A stretch of DNA of 9,176 nt, from positions 1 through 9,176 of the forward strand of contig CAMYKT010000049.1 in the NCBI GenBank assembly GCA_947259185.1, in the 5' to 3' direction. Positions 6,661-9,176 of the stretch are shown here, in pieces. Source of the DNA: an uncultured Methanobacteriaceae archaeon. GTDB taxonomy: Archaea; Methanobacteriota; Methanobacteria; Methanobacteriales; Methanobacteriaceae. Both the position numbers and the translations under genes were made by a program. The notes under the pieces were generated by a model. The model ran no database searches, had not been told where the DNA came from, and was given only the letters and a program-made list of their open reading frames with translations. How positions within the stretch are numbered: position 1 is the first letter of the stretch; the number at the start of each line of letters is the position of its first letter.

Positions 6661-7530
6661 TTAGTAGTGGCTGGCGGGAGTCATGTCCAGGTGCTTGTCT
6701 TCACCGTGTTTACCGGGAATTCCATATGCATCGGCACGGCACTGAGTACAGGCCCTGAATACTGGAATTATCTCTTCTACCGCATCCCTAACTTCACTTA
6801 TTTGGGCACAATCCGGTTTGGGATAGTCTTTCATTTTGTTTAAGGGAATTAGTGGTATTATATTCATTAAGGAGGCTCCTCTTTTTTTTACCTCCCGGGC
6901 AATATCCACAATGTGCTTGTCATTTAATCCGGGTATGAGCACACTGTTCACCTTCACAATTACTCCCAGATTGGAAATTTTTTCAATACCATCCAGCTGG
7001 TTTTTAGATAAAATTTTAAATCCTTCTTCCCCTTTATATACCTGGTCTTTATAAACCACGTGGGAATAAATTTCTTTACCAATTTCAGGGTCAATAGCAT
7101 TTACCGTAACGGTTATGGTACTTATATTCAGCCGGGCTAATTCTTCAGCTTTATCTTTTAAAAGAAGACCATTGGTACTCATACATTTAATTAGATCCGG
7201 AAATTTTTCATGGATTTTTTTGAAAAATTCAAAAGTCTCTTCATTGGCCAGGGCATCACCAGGTCCAGCTACTCCTACAACAGAAATAGGCATATCTTCG
7301 GTTACTTTTTCCACATGATCTACTGCTTGATCCACATCCATTATCCGAGAAGCTACTCCTGGTCTTTGTTCACATTTATTTATATCTCTGGTACATAAGT
7401 TACAGTAAATATTACAACGGGGGGCCAGGGGTAAATGAACCCTTCCCACTTTATCATGCATTTTTTCATTAAAACAGGGGTGCGCCCGGGTAATATGGGC
7501 AAATTTTGATTCTTTAGTTTTTTCATCCAT
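6661..7530 (-). CDS. nifB: NifB-type radical SAM iron-sulfur-carbide cluster synthase, short form
   Basis: A 289-residue radical SAM enzyme. NifB fuses two 4Fe-4S units, inserts a carbide from SAM and adds a sulfide to give the 8Fe-9S-C precursor (NifB-co or L-cluster). All NifB hallmarks are present: HPCF with C19, radical SAM C39-x3-C43-x2-C46, C53, the ExRP motif (54-57), AGPGD (88-92), STNGL (118-122), TVTVN (140-144), NSVLIPGLND, and the C-terminal CTQCRADAYG with C261 and C264. Bacterial NifB often carries a NifX-like tail; this protein lacks it, as usual in methanogens. The segment after the cluster cysteines reads CTRDINKC where nitrogen fixers typically have CNRKYDC. The start has GAGGT at 7537-7541, six bases away. 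No nifHDKEN lies nearby; the upstream neighbours are mmp17 and mmp15, which points to MCR activation. Confidence 0.92.
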   Translation of the reverse strand: MDEKTKESKFAHITRAHPCFNEKMHDKVGRVHLPLAPRCNIYCNLCTRDINKCEQRPGVASRIMDVDQAVDHVEKVTEDMPISVVGVAGPGDALANEETFEFFKKIHEKFPDLIKCMSTNGLLLKDKAEELARLNISTITVTVNAIDPEIGKEIYSHVVYKDQVYKGEEGFKILSKNQLDGIEKISNLGVIVKVNSVLIPGLNDKHIVDIAREVKKRGASLMNIIPLIPLNKMKDYPKPDCAQISEVRDAVEEIIPVFRACTQCRADAYGIPGKHGEDKHLDMTPASHY

Positions 7531-7606
7531 ATGATGACCTCATAAAATATTTATCCTGCCAGTTAGTGATTGTATTAATTAGATTTAAATCCACCAGATA
7601 AGTTCC

Positions 7607-7620
7607 ATTTATAATATATT
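7607..7620 (-). promoter_or_regulatory. TATA-like box for nifB
   Basis: The minus strand reads AATATATTATAAAT about 80 bases ahead of the nifB ATG and predicts a start near 7588, with a leader of about 58 bases. The 145-base gap after mmp17 also has a T5 run at 7649-7653 (minus) that could end the mmp15-mmp17 transcript. nifB therefore probably has its own promoter despite lying next to the marker genes. Pattern only. Confidence 0.4.
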
Positions 7621-7675
7621 CCTGATAGTTAATATAGTTAGTATCTATAAAAACTAATAATAAGTTGTTTATTAA

Positions 7676-8230
7676 TTAATTTTCCAGCTCTTTTATCATG
7701 GCCTTGCATTTATCAATCCATTCTTCTTTAAGCAATTCATCAGTGCAAACCATGGCAATAATTTGACCTTCAGACAAATCCCGTATTACCCGGAACCCCT
7801 CGGGAAGTATGCGAAATATAGCATCATATATCTTACGTTTTAATTTTTCCGCCGGATTATAAACCATCAAGCCATTTAATTCCACTGAAGGTCCATCAAT
7901 GATTAATTCAAATCTGCTGGGTTGTTGGATTTTTTCCCTTCCTTTCAATTCCCATAATTTCTCCATTAAATCTGGAAGATAGGTCTCATCTTTTATTCGA
8001 ATAGAAGTTTTATCAAGCTCAGGATCATATTCAAAAGTGGCTAAATCTTCAATTAAAACAGGATTGGTAGTTCTATCGGCTTTTATGGCAATTATGAATA
8101 CTGGGTCTCTAGGATCCACATAAATACGCATATCTTTAACTGATCGGGATAGCTGGAGGTCCTGAAAAACCTGTTTTACAATCATTTCATAAACTTCTGC
8201 ACCTTTAGAATCATAGCAATCTACTAACAT
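7676..8230 (-). CDS. mmp17: Methanogenesis marker protein 17
   Basis: A 184-residue soluble protein that I assign to methanogenesis marker 17, found in essentially all methanogens and little outside them. The basis is its length (family about 185), its overall sequence pattern and its place directly after marker 15. As I recall, Mmp17 is a subunit of the ATP-dependent MCR activation complex with McrC, Mmp3, Mmp7 and the A2 ATPase. There is no signal peptide, membrane segment or nucleotide-binding motif. Cysteines are few (near the N-terminus at DCYD and in the C-terminal third, MVCTDEL and DKCKAM), so any metal site would be shared or limited. The start is preceded by GGGGACAGGAA, a purine-rich ribosome-binding site. 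The gene begins 39 bases after mmp15 and is likely co-transcribed with it. No catalytic activity can be read from the sequence. Confidence 0.78.
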   Translation of the reverse strand: MLVDCYDSKGAEVYEMIVKQVFQDLQLSRSVKDMRIYVDPRDPVFIIAIKADRTTNPVLIEDLATFEYDPELDKTSIRIKDETYLPDLMEKLWELKGREKIQQPSRFELIIDGPSVELNGLMVYNPAEKLKRKIYDAIFRILPEGFRVIRDLSEGQIIAMVCTDELLKEEWIDKCKAMIKELEN

Positions 8231-8269
8231 TTCCTGTCCCCTGATATCCTTGCCTTAAAATATTTAAGC

Positions 8270-9176
8270 CTATAGTTTTTCCTGTCGACTGCCCATTCCA
8301 GAAACCAGAAGAGCAGACCCCACTGCACCGATGTGCTGGGAATTTTCTGGGACAATTACATCCATACCCCCCAGTATATCACTAACGGCTGCCACCAACC
8401 CTTCAATAAGGGAAGTTCCTCCAACCTGTATAACTGGTTCACGCACATCAATTTCCTGTAGTTGTTGTTCATAGACCTGTTCTGCAACAGAATGACATGC
8501 TGCTGCAGCTACATCTTCCGGTTTACCCCCGGCAGCCAGTGAAGTCACCAGATCCTGTATACCAAATACTATACAGTAACTATTTAGAAGTCCTTTTTTA
8601 TAATCACCTTTAAGTGCCATAGGGCCAAGTTCACTAACATCTATGCCTAAACGGCGGGAAGTTATTTCTAAGAAACGTCCCGATGCCCCGGCACAGATAC
8701 CTCCCATGGTGAAGTTATCAGGTATACCATCATTAACAGTGATTACCTTATTATCCATTCCCCCAATATCCAGAACAGTGGCCTCGCCTTTTTGGCGATC
8801 AGCCAGATATACTGCCCCTTTAGAATTAACACTTAATTCTTCCTGTATTAAATCTGCTTTTAAATGTTTACCAATGGTGATACGACCATAACCAGTTACT
8901 CCAATTCCATCCAGATCTTCAAATTTGTATCCACTATCGGCCATGGCCTGGTCAGTCCCTTCCTGGGCAGAAGCTATTACATCAGTGGTGGGAACCCATC
9001 CTGTGCCTAAAATTTTATTATTCTCCATTAAAACCACCTTGGTGGTGGTAGATCCAGAGTCTATGCCTAAAGTTAAACCATCCTGTTTTTCACGGGCCAG
9101 AATACTTTTACGTGCCACAATAGTAGATAAAGCCTCCATACGGATAAATAATTCATCTGCTTTAGTTCTCTCTGTA
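8270..9176 (-). CDS. mmp15: Methanogenesis marker protein 15, BadF/HgdC-type ATPase (5' end off window)
   Basis: Partial: the frame has no stop up to the right edge, giving 301 visible residues (12 before an internal ATG at 9139). The family is about 400 residues, so roughly 100 N-terminal residues are missing and the ATG at 9139 is not the start. The protein has the ASKHA ATPase fold of 2-hydroxyacyl-CoA dehydratase activators. Numbered from the 9139 Met, it has phosphate-1 loop GIDSGSTTTK (25-34), GVTGYGR (80-86), phosphate-2 DIGGMDNK (124-131) and adenosine loop VGGTS (239-243). Cys149 (GGICAGASG) and Cys189 (NSYCIVFG) match the two cysteines that hold a dimer-bridging 4Fe-4S cluster in HgdC, with nearly the same spacing. 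It probably couples ATP hydrolysis to low-potential electron transfer. The acceptor is unknown; its position beside mmp17 suggests a role in MCR maturation. Confidence 0.88.
   Translation of the reverse strand, partial: TERTKADELFIRMEALSTIVARKSILAREKQDGLTLGIDSGSTTTKVVLMENNKILGTGWVPTTDVIASAQEGTDQAMADSGYKFEDLDGIGVTGYGRITIGKHLKADLIQEELSVNSKGAVYLADRQKGEATVLDIGGMDNKVITVNDGIPDNFTMGGICAGASGRFLEITSRRLGIDVSELGPMALKGDYKKGLLNSYCIVFGIQDLVTSLAAGGKPEDVAAAACHSVAEQVYEQQLQEIDVREPVIQVGGTSLIEGLVAAVSDILGGMDVIVPENSQHIGAVGSALLVSGMGSRQEKL

Noticed and set aside
6661..7530. Part of a nitrogen-fixation operon
   Set aside because: No nifH, D, K, E, N or regulator appears within the window on either side; neighbours are methanogenesis marker genes and mtnA.
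9137..9139. ATG at 9139 as the mmp15 start
   Set aside because: The frame continues open to the window edge and the family is about 100 residues longer, so this Met is internal.
1..9176. CRISPR array, tRNA, rRNA, insertion sequence or prophage
   Set aside because: I found no regularly spaced repeats, cloverleaf-like gene, transposase motif or terminal repeats on either strand.

Overview
The window comes from a methanogenic archaeon, most likely of the order Methanobacteriales (Methanobacterium-like). Archaeal translation genes (dphB for diphthamide, a three-domain Trm5b) sit beside two methanogenesis marker proteins (15 and 17) and a short NifB without a NifX domain. The DNA is A/T-rich, intergenic gaps carry archaeal TATA-like boxes, and start codons follow GGTGA or GAGG ribosome-binding sites. 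The order is inferred from gene content and base composition only. I see no rRNA, tRNA, CRISPR array, insertion sequence or phage gene.

Layout. (1) 1-2900, minus strand: a three-gene operon transcribed leftward, with an ABC exporter ATPase, an ABC-2 permease and a class I SAM-dependent methyltransferase. A ribosome-binding site at the extreme left edge suggests another minus-strand gene starting just outside. (2) 2901-3147: a divergent promoter region with nested dyad symmetries around the TATA box and predicted start site of the ABC operon. (3) 3148-3378, plus: an unrecognised 76-residue protein. (4) 3515-4303, minus: dphB. (5) 4540-5571, plus: trm5b, divergent from dphB across a 236-base gap. 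(6) 5622-9176, minus: mmp15 (cut by the right edge), mmp17, nifB and mtnA, in transcription order.

How the genes relate. The right half is the most interesting part. Mmp17 is, from memory, a component of the ATP-dependent complex that activates methyl-coenzyme M reductase (MCR), which carries complex iron-sulfur clusters resembling the nitrogenase L-cluster precursor. NifB is the enzyme known to build that 8Fe-9S-C precursor. Mmp15 has the fold and two cysteines of an ATP-driven low-potential electron donor (HgdC/BadF type). The order mmp15-mmp17-nifB, with no other nif gene in view, suggests that this NifB serves MCR activation. The remaining genes mostly use SAM or handle its by-product: DphB and Trm5b methylate elongation factor 2 and tRNA, and MtnA acts in methylthioadenosine salvage. 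The ABC operon is a separate unit whose substrate cannot be told from the sequence.

Two starts differ from the longest open frames: the ABC ATPase begins at 2900 and trm5b at ATG 4540, each chosen from a well-placed ribosome-binding site.
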